Assembly: GCF_009727055.1 (NCBI RefSeq)
Contig: NC_052357.1
Span: forward strand, 10,487,445-10,551,444
From: Benincasa hispida
Lineage: Eukaryota; Streptophyta; Magnoliopsida; Cucurbitales; Cucurbitaceae
Reading direction: 5' to 3'
DNA length: 64,000 nt
This document shows, one piece after another, positions 11,446 to 23,586 of the stretch; position 1 is the stretch's first letter; the number at the start of each line of letters is the position of its first letter. A program made the translations under genes and the position numbers. The notes beneath the pieces were generated by a model. That model saw nothing but the letters and a program-made list of their open reading frames with translations. It made no database searches and had not been told where the DNA came from.

Positions 11446-14400
11446 AAATTTACTCTATCATGCAATACAACTCTGTTTGATGCTCATTCATACTATAGCT
11501 CCTCTGTTAAGAGTGAATACTGATCCTGAAGTAGATTTCCTAGAATCTATATCAGTTTGAAAATCAGAATTTGTGTATCCCGTAAGGATCAAATCCTTAG
11601 GCCCATACATGGGCATATAGTCCCTCGTTCTCCAAAGATACTTGGGGATGTTCCTAACTACAGTCTAATGGTTATGTCTAGGGTTGGACTGAAACCTGCT
11701 GAAAATTCGAATTGCAAAGCATATGTCGGAACGTGTACACAACGTAGCGTACACCAGACTCCCAACTGCTGATGCATGAGGAATTCTTTTCATTTCCTTA
11801 ACTTCTAGAGGTATCTTAGGACACTGTTCCTTAAACAAATGAATCCCGTGTCTAAAAGGTAGCATACACTTTTTGAAATTTTGCATATTATATCTTGACA
11901 CATTTTGTCAATATAAGATGCTTGAGATAGTACTAGCGTTCTGTTCTTGTGATTCCGAACAATTTGAATTCCAAGAACATACCGTGCATCTCCTAAATCT
12001 TTCATTTGGAATTGTGATGCTATCCATCTCTTTACGTGAACAAGGAAACTTGTCTCATTCCCAATGAGCAAGATATCATCAACATAAAGGACCAGAAAAG
12101 CTACAGTTTTGTTTACTATCTTCTCGTAAACATAAGGTTCATCAACTTTTTGTTCAAAGCCACAAGATTTGATCTCAGTGTCAAATCTTATATTCTAGGA
12201 TCTAGATGCTTGTTTCAATCCCTAAATGGATCTTTTTAGTTTGCAAATCTTTTGCTCTTGACCCAGTTTAATGAACCCTTCTGGTTAAGACATGTGAATA
12301 CTTTCGTCAAGATAGCCATTAAATAAAGTTGTCTTGACATCCATATTCCATATTTCATAATCATAAAATGCAACAATGGATAAAAGTATTCTTATGTTGG
12401 GTTTTATGTCCTAAAACTCGTGGTATGTAAATAATGGAGCTTATTTTGAAAATTCAATAAAGGTGTTATTAAATAGATATATTACTTGAATAGAAATAAA
12501 TAAACCTAAAAGTCCATTGACTATTGGATGAGTACTTGAACTTTATGTGGAGACATAAAGGTCAATCAGGTTCGAGTAAATAGTCAAAATGATCTATAGT
12601 ACATGGATAAGGTTGGGTACCTTTCTTCTGGTAACACTATTGGATACGGCCTGTTCTGTAGTTGTTACAAGAAGTTGTAAAGTGTTACAAATGAAGTGAT
12701 CCTAATTCGTTCATGTTGAATCTGAGGAGTGAGGGTGTCCTTGTGCAAAAGAGTTTGTACAAGATCGGACCACGAAATGAGTCACTCTTACTTTATAACG
12801 TTGTTTACTGTTTAAGACTGACTATTTCAAAGCGATGACCTAGGTAACTTGACCTTAATTCTAAGCTAACTATGAACTTCTGTTTCTCTGGGATTGCACA
12901 TTAATTTGCATAGGTGAGGGCTGGCTCAACAACGGTGGCTCAATATGACTGCCATTTCAGGGATGAGACTGGATAGATAGCTGGGGATATAGGGCGCAAG
13001 AAGGAATTCACTCCTACCCATCTTAGGGATAGTAGAGAGGTTGTTCCCTTAAGTGCTGATTTTGGGGCTTGAACAAGGGATCCCACCCTCTTATTTGGTA
13101 TGAGAGGGACTCGGTTTTGTGATTGGATTAGAAAACAATTGTTCATTAGGGGATCAATGGGACTTAAGGAACAAGAGGTAATTTCAGGGGTAAAACAGAG
13201 ATTTGACTCATCCGTTATTGTGAACAACCTGTGAAGGGTTAACTTACTAATCATGGTTATATCGAGTGGACATAATATAACTACAGTGAGGGGAGTTCAA
13301 CTATGGGCTTTAGTGGAGTGACCCATTAGTTAACGAATAGAGGTTAGATCGGTCTAATGAGTTTAGTCGATTAATCTCGGATCATTGAAGCCCATGATAT
13401 GTAGGTCCATAAGGTCCCTCTACTAGCTCGGAAATGGATTAGCCCTAGAGTAGTGTGATAAGTTAATTTGAAACATTCAGATTAGAATCAAATGGAATTG
13501 AAGAAAATATATTTAAATATGATTTAAATATATGAAGATGAATTTGTGTAAAAATTAATTTAATATTGGATATTAAATTAATTAGAATTATTTAAATTGT
13601 TTAAATAATTACTTATTAATTTTATTAGAAATTAATTTATGAAATTAATTTGTAAAATTAATAAATTTTGATTTTAGAAATAAAAAATGATTTTAAAATC
13701 AAAAATAGATTTTAGAAATTAAAAAATTACACAAAAGTTGAAAAATGGGTTTTTCAAGTTCATCTTCAACTTGGTCACAAGGAACCCACCATCTCTTCTT
13801 TGGTTTACTCCAAGCATGAGCTGCATCCGATGCATCACTTCTCTTTGCATGATAGTCTGGAATATATTGAAGAGATTGGAGTGAAGAAAAGATGATGGAC
13901 CGACTGAATTTTTGCTGAAAAATTCGGATGAAGAAGGTGTTCTTCAATGAGTTCTGTTCAGTGAGCTTTCTCCATATTCCCTTTGATTTCAGCTTATTTT
14001 GAGTCCCACAACTCAATCTAGAGCACCAAGAGAATAGTAGAGAAGATCTTGTGGTGGTCTACACAAGGATTCAGAGGATTTTGCAGCTGGAAATGGAGAT
14101 TTCGTTGGTTCGGCCAAGGTATGTTCATGAAACCTATTATACTCTATTTTTAGCATGTTTCTTTTCAACCAAATTAATGAATTAGAATGCTTATGGATCC
14201 TGATTTCTTCCGTTGCGTACTGGTGTTGATCCAACATCTTATAGATCTTATCATGGCAATAGAAGGGAAGGTTTCTTCATAGTCTACCTCCTCTCTTTAG
14301 GTAAAACCTTTTGCCAGGAGTTTAGCTTTGTAGGCTTGCGCCTTACTAGTTTGGTCTCGCTTTCTCTTGTAGATCCACTTGGCCAATAGGTTTTACCCCA

Positions 14401-16330
14401 TCTTGTTGATCTACAAGTTCCCAGACAATTGAAGTACATTGACTCCATTTCTAGGTCCCTGACTTTTATCCATTGATCTCTATCTACATCTTCCATTGCC
14501 TGTTTAAAGGTCAATGGATCCTCTAGGCCATCATCAAGTATGAAAACTTGAGATTCTGTTAAACCATATAACAGTTAGGCTGTTGAAAAACCTCCTACTG
14601 CATCAAGGCATTCTCAACTCATGAGAAGGATGAGATGGAGCAACAACTTTTGTTAAAGGACCAACCTGATCAACAACTTTTGTTGATTTATCTGTTGATT
14701 CTTTGGACATCTCATCTAATACTAGTTTATTACAATTTTGATGAATTCTTATATGATCTTCCTCTAAGAATGTAGCATTTATTGATACAAATATCTTATC
14801 CTCTTGAGAATCATAAAATAGACCACCCTTTGTTTTTTTTTGGGTATCCTACAAATAGGCATACTTTGGAACGTTGTTCCAAATTCTTAGGGTTTTGCAC
14901 CAACATGTGTGCCGAGCATCCTCAAACTCTGAAGTGATATAAACTACCTTTACGTCCTCTCCATAACTCATACGCATTTTTAAAACACATTTTGAAGGAA
15001 TCATGTTAAGAATATATATAGTAGCTTGCACTACATACCCCCAAAAGGACTAAGGTAATTGAGCATAACTCATCATTGAACGAACCATGTCTAACAAGGT
15101 TTGATTTCTCCTTTCTTCTATACCATTTTTTTGTGGTGTACCAGGTGCAATGAGTTGGGATTGAATTCAATGTTTTACTAAATAGTTATGGAAATGTAAA
15201 TCTGTATACTCTCCATCTCGATCTGATCAAAGTGTTTTAATCCTTTTACCTAATAGGTTCTCAATCTTAGTGTTGTATTATTTGAACTTTTCAAGAGTCT
15301 CAGAGTTATGATGCATTAGGTAAACATAGCCATATTTGAAATAATCATCAATAAAACTGATGAAGTATTCATATCCTCCTCGAGCTTCGACATTCATTTG
15401 ACCACAAAGGTCAAAATATATAAGTTCTAGAGGCTCTTTGGCTCTAAGACCTTTTCCTATAAAAGATCTTTTAGTCATTTTACTCCCAAGACATGATTCA
15501 CATGGAGGTAAAGATTTGTCTTCTAACTTATTTAGATTTTCATTCTTTACCAATCTCTCAATCCTGTTGAGATTTATGTGGCCATGTTTTAAGTGGCAAA
15601 GATAGGCATTAGAAGAAATCTTTCTTTTCTTATTTTGAGTTTCTACTATTTTAAACATCTCTATATTTAAAATAGTCTTTACCTCAGTTGGTTTTAACAC
15701 ATACAAGTTATTTTAAAGTTTAGCATAACAAATATGAACACCTCTTGAACTAATGAACACTTCATTTACATCAAAAGTGACTTGATACATATGTTCCAGT
15801 AAACAAGATACAGAGACTAAGTTCCTTTTCATCTTAGGTACAAAAATATATATTTTCTAGTAAAATGTAAGAATCTCCAAAATATAACTTAATGCCTCCC
15901 ACTGCTTCTGCTAAAATTACTTCACCTATTCTCACCTTGAAAGTCATTTTGTTTTCTGATAGCCGCTTCCAGGAACTAGTTTCCTGAATGAATGTGCAAA
16001 TATGATTAGTGGCGCTTGAATCTAATATCCTGGTGAAGTGAGAACTTTCTACTAAACATGTTTCTATTATAAGTAAATCGAATTTACATTGGTTTTCCTT
16101 TTCAGCTTTCTTTTCTTTAAGATATTGCAGGCAATTGCGTTGCAACATCCGTACAATGGAAACATTTTCCTTTTGGAAATTTATTCATGCTTTTTTTTTC
16201 AGGGACTTTCTTATTCCCTTTTCCTTTCTTCTTTATTTGAAAACTCTTATACTTTTGAGAAGCAGACTTTTTCACTAAAGGTTTCTTACCTAATATAGAT
16301 CCCTTTAGAATTTTCTTTTGGGAAACAACA
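11446..16330 (-). pseudogene. Copia gag-pol fragment, interrupted by a solo LTR
   Basis: From right to left on the minus strand: a gag C-terminal tail with half a zinc knuckle (GKCFHC) near 16165; a protease region at 16148-15834 (active-site motif DSSATNHI, so the usual Gly is Ser); GAG-pre-integrase and integrase core at 15706-15050 (HLKHGHIN, CESCLGSKMTKRSF, YFDLCGQM, FIDDYFKYGYVYLM); RT at 14514-14237 and 12389-12000 (VDVKTT-like MDVKTTLFNGYLDESIHM, QFQMKDLGDARYVLG); and RNase H at 11901-11446 (PHASAVGSLVYATLCTRSDI, ILTGYTNSDFQTD). The order protease-integrase-RT-RNase H defines Ty1/copia. Stops and frameshifts are spread throughout, and the solo LTR at 12395-14236 splits the RT. The 5' LTR and most of gag are absent. 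Confidence 0.8.
12395..14236 (+). repeat. solo Copia LTR with 5-bp target duplication
   Basis: It is 1842 bp, from TGTTGGGTTTTATGTCC to GTTGATCCAACA, flanked on both sides by TCTTA (12390-12394 and 14237-14241). The interrupted host sequence is the Copia RT coding region on the other strand, which resumes at once on the far side. A solo LTR with an intact duplication is the usual product of recombination between the two LTRs of a full element. Confidence 0.9.
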
Positions 16331-17126
16331 GAATGATGAGGTAGAAAATATTACATCGCTGGATTTGAAATCGAGATAAATACACAAATTGAGATTCTTT
16401 TCAGTCCCATATTACAAAAGTATCTGAACAATATAATTTTTTTTTATTTTTATCTAATATTGTTGAAATGCCTTGAATTTGTTATATGACATTTTGAATG
16501 ATCAAATACGTGACTCTCCTTAAATCCTAAACCTAAGTAGAATTTGTATTTGACTTGTTTAATTATTTACGGTGTATTTGTGATTATGATTTTAGGATTT
16601 AGAGAAATACATTATATAAACTCTTTAATCTTAGAGGTACCATAACTTTATATTTTGTAACATTTTCTCTAATAAAATTATTCTCTCATCTTTATAATCA
16701 TACAACAAATAATAATAATAAAAAAAAAAAGACAGAAGGAAAAGAGAAATTTTCCATAACAATAGTATTCAGTCTTTCCTTCTATGTGTTTCTTTACATC
16801 CATTCTCTTTTTTCCATATTAGTTAGAAAAATCAATTATGTTGTTAAACTTATCACAAGAAGTTTAACTTATATACCTTTTCAATACTTTTTCTTCAATT
16901 ACAATACCTTTTCACTCCATACTTTAATTACAATATCTTTAAAAAAAATTATCACAAGAAGGTTGCATGTCGAAGAATCGACCTTATTAAAAATGGATGG
17001 GTATATATAAACTGAATATACTAACAAACAAACATATGATTCACACCTTTCCTAATCTGTCATTATTCAATGTTTAAGTGAGTATACCTCCTAACATATG
17101 GATGTATTATCCACCATTAAGATGCA
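16331..17126. other. AT-rich upstream region of the receptor-like protein
   Basis: No gene was found. It holds a poly-A run (about 16720), long AT stretches and the 5' flank of the receptor-like protein locus. The Copia fragment ends near its left edge. Confidence 0.5.
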
Positions 17127-17135
17127 TATAAATAG
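17127..17135 (+). promoter_or_regulatory. TATA box of the receptor-like protein gene
   Basis: TATAAATAG lies 78 bp upstream of the ATG at 17205. Transcription would be expected to start near 17160. No other TATA-like site fits this start as well. Confidence 0.6.
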
Positions 17136-17999
17136 GGCAAGGTGATATGGAATTTTAAAGCATAAAGCAAAAAGCTCCTAGTTTGATATCATTTTGTGTA
17201 TCCAATGGAGTCGAAGTTGAGGATGAAATGGTTATCACTAACATTATTATTCTTATTATTATTGATTGTTGTGAGTGATTTGCAGGTTATGTAACGGGTG
17301 TGTAGAGGAAGAAAGATTGAGTTTGTTACAAATCAAGTCCATGTTTTTCTCCTATAATCTCACTAAATTCTCCGGGTGGATCGATAATAATCCATTTTCT
17401 TCGTGGATTGGAACTAATTGCTGCACTTGGGATAGAGTTAAATGTGACAATTTTGGCAGCCATGTGGTCGACCTTTTGCTTGACAAGTTGTTGGATGATG
17501 AATATCATTCATTTGACAAAGTTATTTTTTGCTCAATCTTTCTCTATTCCAAAATTTTAAAGAATTGAAACTTCTTGACCTAACTTATAATAGATTTATT
17601 GATTTTACTGACGACAAAGGTATATGATCTATTATGATTGAGTAAATTTACATGATCTTATACATAATTTTCCATTCTTGATTAAGTAACTAATATATTT
17701 TTCTCTGTTCACAGGTTTCAACAAATTTTCAAGTTTCAACAAATTAAAGATTTTAAAACTTTCTGGAAACTATTTTGGAAGTAAAATCTTTTCATCTTTG
17801 AGTGGTCTTACATCGTTGAAGAAGTTGGCACTTGATCAAAATAGATTGAATGAGTCGTCTATCGCTTTACTTGGTTAGTTGGTTCCTAAACTTTCAATTT
17901 ATTTCATATATGTTTAAAGGATATTTAAAATATTCGTCGGTAGATTTATAAATTGGAAGATTGGACATTGATATTAAGAATTAATAGTAGAGGTAAAAA

Positions 18000-20321
18000 A
18001 TCCATTCACCCAACCTTCATATGTAAATTCAAAAACAATATATTATTAATAATAACTAACCATGATTTTAAAACTATATCCATACACTCAAAATAATACA
18101 CCAAATCAAACCCCTAGGCTTGGAAAACTTGAGAGAATCACATCTACATTACGATAATTGAATGATATGCTACAAATGCAAAGTATTTAAATTTACAAGT
18201 GTTGAAATATTCAGAAAATTAGAATGTAATTAGATCTGGTTGAAAAGATCCTAATGAAATTTGACTATAATCTTAAGTTCAATTTAAAAAAGAAAAACAC
18301 AAAACCGCACCTTCAATCCAATACAGTGAGCCAAAAAGAGCATAACTCAATTGACATCCGAATATACTAGTGAGTCAGTGAATACAAAGTCGATGGTTCA
18401 TATCCCCTAACCTCTATTGTACTCAAACCAAAAAAAAAAAAATAGTTATCTCATTCTTGTTTTGTTTTATGTTTGTTATATTTTTGTTTCAACCAGGTTT
18501 GGAAAACTTGACATCATTGGATCTTAGTTATAAATAAAGATTGGAATGTTTATTTATAACATGTTTTGTACAAAACAGAATATTTTAAATTTAGATAAAT
18601 ATTTTGTGAAAACCAACGTAAGAATTCTTATATATTTTTAATAACATTGAAGACCAGCTAGATGCTTTTGTTTACTTCTTTCTTTCATACAGATGAACTT
18701 TGGGATAGCTGTATCTAACTGTTTTTTGGGAAAAGAAATCATTTTTTCATTTTTAATTAAAGCTAATGTCAATATTATTTTTTAAAAAAATATTTTTAAC
18801 CCAATTTATTACTTAAACTTTAGTTTATAATATGATTGTCTGTAATTCAATTCTGAAACTTTCTGGTTAATTTCTTACACATGTAAGTTCCAAAATCTGG
18901 TCAGGATCAAGTTTTTTATAAATTACAATAAGTGTTTGTTCATCATTTGATTTTATATTTTTGTTTTTAAAAATTAAGCATATAGGTATTATTTTTACCT
19001 TCAAATTTCTTTTTTATTATCTACTTAACTTATTTTTGTTGTTGAAATTTAACTAAGAATTCAAACGTTGTACTTTTATTGTAAAAAAAATGAGACAAGA
19101 TATGTTTAATTTTGAAAAGCTTAAAATAAAAAACAAAATGGCTATTAAAAGTAACCTAAGTCCCTATAAGTTATAAAAAAATAACAATTAATTGCGATGA
19201 GATTCTTCATAATAGAGATACTAAATTGTAACAAATTGTCACATTGCTCCCAATAACCATACTTGAACCTAGGATAAGAAGTGACGACAGTAACCCCAAG
19301 TATACAATGAAGCCTACTATAAAATTCTCCTCGAACTTGAAACTTAACTTGAATTAACTACTACTAAATACTAAAACTTCATGTTTGACTCCATATTGCA
19401 ATAAATTGATGAATCGATGGCAACTTTTGAACTGTGAACTTCAATTGAAACTCAAGAGCAACTTGAAGAAAAAATAATCCTAAAAGATTGAGCTAGAAAG
19501 CTGAAAATTTATAAGAAAATAACTTGAAAAAATTATAATCCTACTAAATAGAAATTATCAGTGTAATATACATACAATTCGAAAATTTGAGAGAGTTATC
19601 ATATAAAGAAATCATAAGCATTTTCTTATAAACATAAAGATGAACATATAAACACCTTCGCTAAATCTATATCCAAATCCAAACGTAATCATACTATATG
19701 TCGAGGATAGCAGAGGAACATAATCGTACCATACATCAAACAAGCTCAAGATTCATAGCAGAGCAAATGTGATCATACTACTTACCGAGTAATCTCAAAG
19801 TAAATAGTAGAACAAACATGATCAAATACGTACATGCAGAATAACTCAAAAGGTAAATCACTTGACATACGGCCACACCAATGTCAAATATAATTACATC
19901 CATCTATCATTTGAAAACTACTTCAAACTTGAAACATAAATCTGTCAGAAGACTTATGAAATGTTGTTCAAATTTCTCACGAAAATACTTACGAAACAAA
20001 AATTATCACCAAAATTTGGAATAATAGCTTCTGATTACCATCGAACTCACAATCTTCTCCCTAAAATCGTGTTGTGCCTCCATCTTCTCTCCCTCACCAT
20101 TTCACGATTCTTCTTCCTTCTTCCCCTTTTTCATATTTTATTTTATTTTCCGTTTTATTACCTTTCACCTTTAATTTAAGCCACGTGACTTGGTTTTTTC
20201 AATTTCTTTTCTTTTTAAATTCTTTTATTTAAAACTGAAAAGACAATCGTACCCTTTAGTACATTTCTAATTCCCTTTTTGCCCAAAACTTAATATTCTT
20301 TTTTCTTTTTCTTTTCAATTC
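18000..20321. other. long intron of the RLP, probably with inserted sequence
   Basis: Apart from the short damaged exon at 18497 I see no coding sequence. A block at about 19190-20200 differs in texture from the AT-rich intron around it and may be an inserted interspersed repeat. I could not identify its family or its ends. Confidence 0.4.
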
Positions 20322-21146
20322 CTAATTTTATTTTTAACTTTAAAATTTATTTTCTTTTCCGACCTAAGAAAAACCAATTAGGTTCTCACACAAATTTTAA
20401 AATATAGAGATTATATTAATACAAATTTAAAAATATAGAGATTAACTTATTAAAAACTTGAAACTAAAGCTACATTTGGCATGCGTTAGTTAGTTGTATC
20501 AAAAATCATTTAAAGAAAATCTTGATTATAGAACAAACTTAATTTAAATATGTTAATATCACTTTTAAAAACACTTAATTTTAGGTCTACTCTAAAAAAG
20601 AGTATCGTATTAGCTTTTAGATTCTCCTAAAATATGGTAGAATTTTTAATTAATATTTAGTTTTCAAAGTTATTTTATATATTTATTTAGTTCTCACATA
20701 ATCAAATCCATTTTCTATTTCTTAAATAGAAAATACGATACTCTATTTATCTAATAAAATCTATTTTTTATTTTCTATTTTTTAAATAAATATAATAAAT
20801 AAAATAGCTCTATTTATCTAGTTATTTTCTATTTTTTATTACATCAATTTTTTAAAAAAGTATACCGTATTGATTTTTTTTTAAATAAAACTATTTTCCT
20901 TAATATTTAAAAATTAATCTATAACAGATAAAATTTATCATACTAAACAATTATTTAAATTTTAAATTACAAAAAATTTAGAAAAAGTTGGTGATAAGTC
21001 TATTTTAGTTATTATATCTAAAATAAGATATATTTTTTTTATTTACCAAAAACACCGTAATCTATTTGAGCTGAAATTTACTAAATACTATTTTACTTCT
21101 TTTTATGACTGATCTTTCTAACCATTATCAACAATTATTTTAAAAA

Positions 21147-21236
21147 CTAGCCTAAATCTTTATAAATTGAAATTTGAGGACTAAATCATTACTAGCCTAA
21201 ATCTTTATAAATTGAAATTTGAGGACTAAATCGTTA
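21147..21236. repeat. 45-bp direct tandem repeat
   Basis: Two adjacent 45-bp units beginning CTAGCCTAAATCTTTATAAA differ by a single base. They lie in the RLP intron; the duplicate unit near 22990 has only one diverged copy. Confidence 0.85.
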
Positions 21237-21569
21237 CTTTCATTCTGGTTTAATATTTTGGTTAAATTTCGTGTAAATCTAATAAACTTTTGTTGGATTT
21301 GCAAATACTTTTTTTAGTGCCCTTCATTGAATGTAATCGCATATTATATTTCAGAAAAAAATCAAAATAACAAGAATAAAAGCCAATAAATATCCTCGCA
21401 TTGTAATAGAAGAAAATTGGAATCCTAAGGTCTTATTAATTAGAACTAAAATTTCAAATAATACACAGACCAAGGTCTAACATAGTTTATATTAATATGT
21501 GTTAGTTTACATTATATCTGTCTATTTTAGGAATGTTTTTAAATAAAGAAAAATGAGTCGATTTAGTTG

Positions 21570-21730
21570 CAAATATATCAAAATATTATTATCTATTAGT
21601 GATAGACTACGATAGACTATCATATATTTCTGAGTATTAGAAACTTATTGTAGTCTATCACCCGGTGATATAAGTTTATCACGATCTATCACCAATAGAC
21701 AATAATATTTTGTTATACATGAAAATATTT
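21570..21730. repeat. MITE-like hairpin repeat with TATCA/TGATA palindromes
   Basis: Terminal inverted repeats of about 35 bp (left AAAATATTATTATCTATTAG, right its diverged complement ending near 21730) enclose further GATAGAC/GTCTATC inverted pairs. A shortened relative is at about 23355-23465 in the second duplication unit, so the insertion probably predates the duplication. I associate this type of repeat with cucurbit genomes, from memory only. Confidence 0.6.
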
Positions 21731-22228
21731 AACAGTTTTACTATTTAAAAGAATTACCCTTTATTTTATATATGATGTAATGCATAGATTTGAAAATTTT
21801 GAGAGAATTAGATCTAAGTTACAATAAATTGAGTTGTGAACTACAAATACAAGGTAATTAAAATCACACTTTTACAAATAAATCTTTGTTATTAATATCA
21901 AAGTCAACTTAGAAATTGAAATTCAAATAATACACATACCAAAGTTGTCTAATATAGTTTATATTAATATTGTTTCTGTTTATTTTATATATGATGTAAT
22001 ATACAGGTTTGGAAAACTTGATAAAATTAGATCTAAACTCCAATAAATTGAGCGACACACTACAAATGCAAGGTAATTTAGCTGACACTTTTACAGCTTA
22101 ATCTTTGAGTATTAATCTTAAAGTAAACTGATGAATTGAAATTTTAACTTTTAGAGTTAAAATAAGTATGATTTTAGTATTTGAGTCGGATAGATTTTCA
22201 AGTTTGAAATTTTTTTAAATTTAATTGA

Positions 22229-23586
22229 AAATCCTACTTTTATTTTTAACTTTAAAATTTAATTTCTTTTCCGACCAAAGGAAAACCAATTGGATTCTCA
22301 CACAAATTGAAAAATATAGAGATTATATTGTCACAAATTTAAAAATATAAGTGCTAACTTATTACATACTAAAATTTCAAAACTAAAGCTACATTTGACA
22401 TACCTTAATTAGCCGTGTCAAAAAATTATTTGGAAAAAATCTTAACCATCTTTTGTGTTTGGTAAAACAAAATTAATTTAAATATGTTAAAATCACTTTT
22501 AAAAACACGTTAATGTCATGTCTAGTTTAAAAAGAAGTATCGTATTGGCTTTTACATTCTCTTAAAATAAGGTAGATTTTTTAATTAATATTTAGTTTTC
22601 AAACTTGTTTTAAACATTTATCTAGTTTTCACATAATCAAATCTATTTTCTATTTTTCACGAGTTAAATACATCAATTTGTTAAAAAAGTATACCATATT
22701 GATTTTTTTTAAAATAAACCTATTTCTCTTATTATTTAAAAATTAATCTATAACAAACAAAATTTATCATGCTAAGCAATTATTTAAATTTTAAATTATA
22801 AAAAAATATTAAAAGAAATGGTGATAAGTCTATTCTAGTTATTATATCTAAAATAAGATATTTTTGTATTTATTTACGAAATACCCTAACCTATTTTTTC
22901 AAGTTTAAGCTGAAATTTATTAAATACTATTTTACTTCTTTTTCTAACTGATTTTTCTAAAGGCATAGTTGTCGACAATTATTTTAAGTGCTAGTCTAAA
23001 CCATTAGAAATTGAAATTTGGAGACACTTTAAATCTGGTTTAATATTTTTGGTTAAATTTTGTGTAAATCTAATAAACTTTTGTTGGATTTGCAAATACC
23101 TTTTTTTAATGCCCTTCATTGAATGTAATCGCATATTATATTTCAGAAAAAAATAAAAATAAAAAAATAAAAATAAAATAGAAAAGCCAATAAATATTCT
23201 CGCATTGTAATGGGAGAAAATTGAAATCCTAAGGTCTTATTAATTAGAACTAAATTTTCAAATAATACACAAGACCAATGTCTAACATAGTTTATATTAA
23301 TATTGTTAGTTTATATTAGTATTGTTTCAAATAAAGAAAAATGAGTTAATTTATTTATAAATATGTCAAAGTATTATTGTCTATTAGTGATAAATTGCGA
23401 TAGACCGTCATATATTTCTAAGATATAAACAATAATATTTTGTTATACTTGAAAATATTTTGAATAGTTTTACTATTTAAAACAATGACTTCTTTATTTT
23501 ATATATGATGTAATGCATAGGGTTGGAAAACTTGAGAGAATTAGATCTAAGTCTCAATGAATTGAACGGCACACTACCAATGGAAG
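22229..23586 (+). repeat. intragenic duplication unit 2, intron plus LRR exon
   Basis: This unit matches 20322-21853, ending with the 66-bp exon at 23521-23586 (LENLRELDLSLNELNGTLPME). A third, shorter unit lies between them (21854-22072), ending with another 66-bp exon. Each duplication added one LRR to the protein without changing frame, because the exon is 22 codons long. Confidence 0.8.

Larger units (their letters stand above)
20322..21853 (+). repeat. intragenic duplication unit 1, intron plus LRR exon
   Basis: This unit begins around TCCTAATTTTATTTTTAACT and ends with the 66-bp LRR exon at 21788-21853. It is similar along most of its length to 22229-23586, including the segments starting TTTCCGACC, CTCACACAAATT and AAGCTACATTTG. 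It also contains a hairpin repeat (21570-21730) and a 45-bp tandem repeat (21147-21236). Confidence 0.8.

Noticed and set aside
17260..17290. A GTGAGT...TTTGCAG mini-intron restoring the RLP frame
   Set aside because: At about 15 bp it is far below the minimum plant intron length; a frameshift is the simpler reading.
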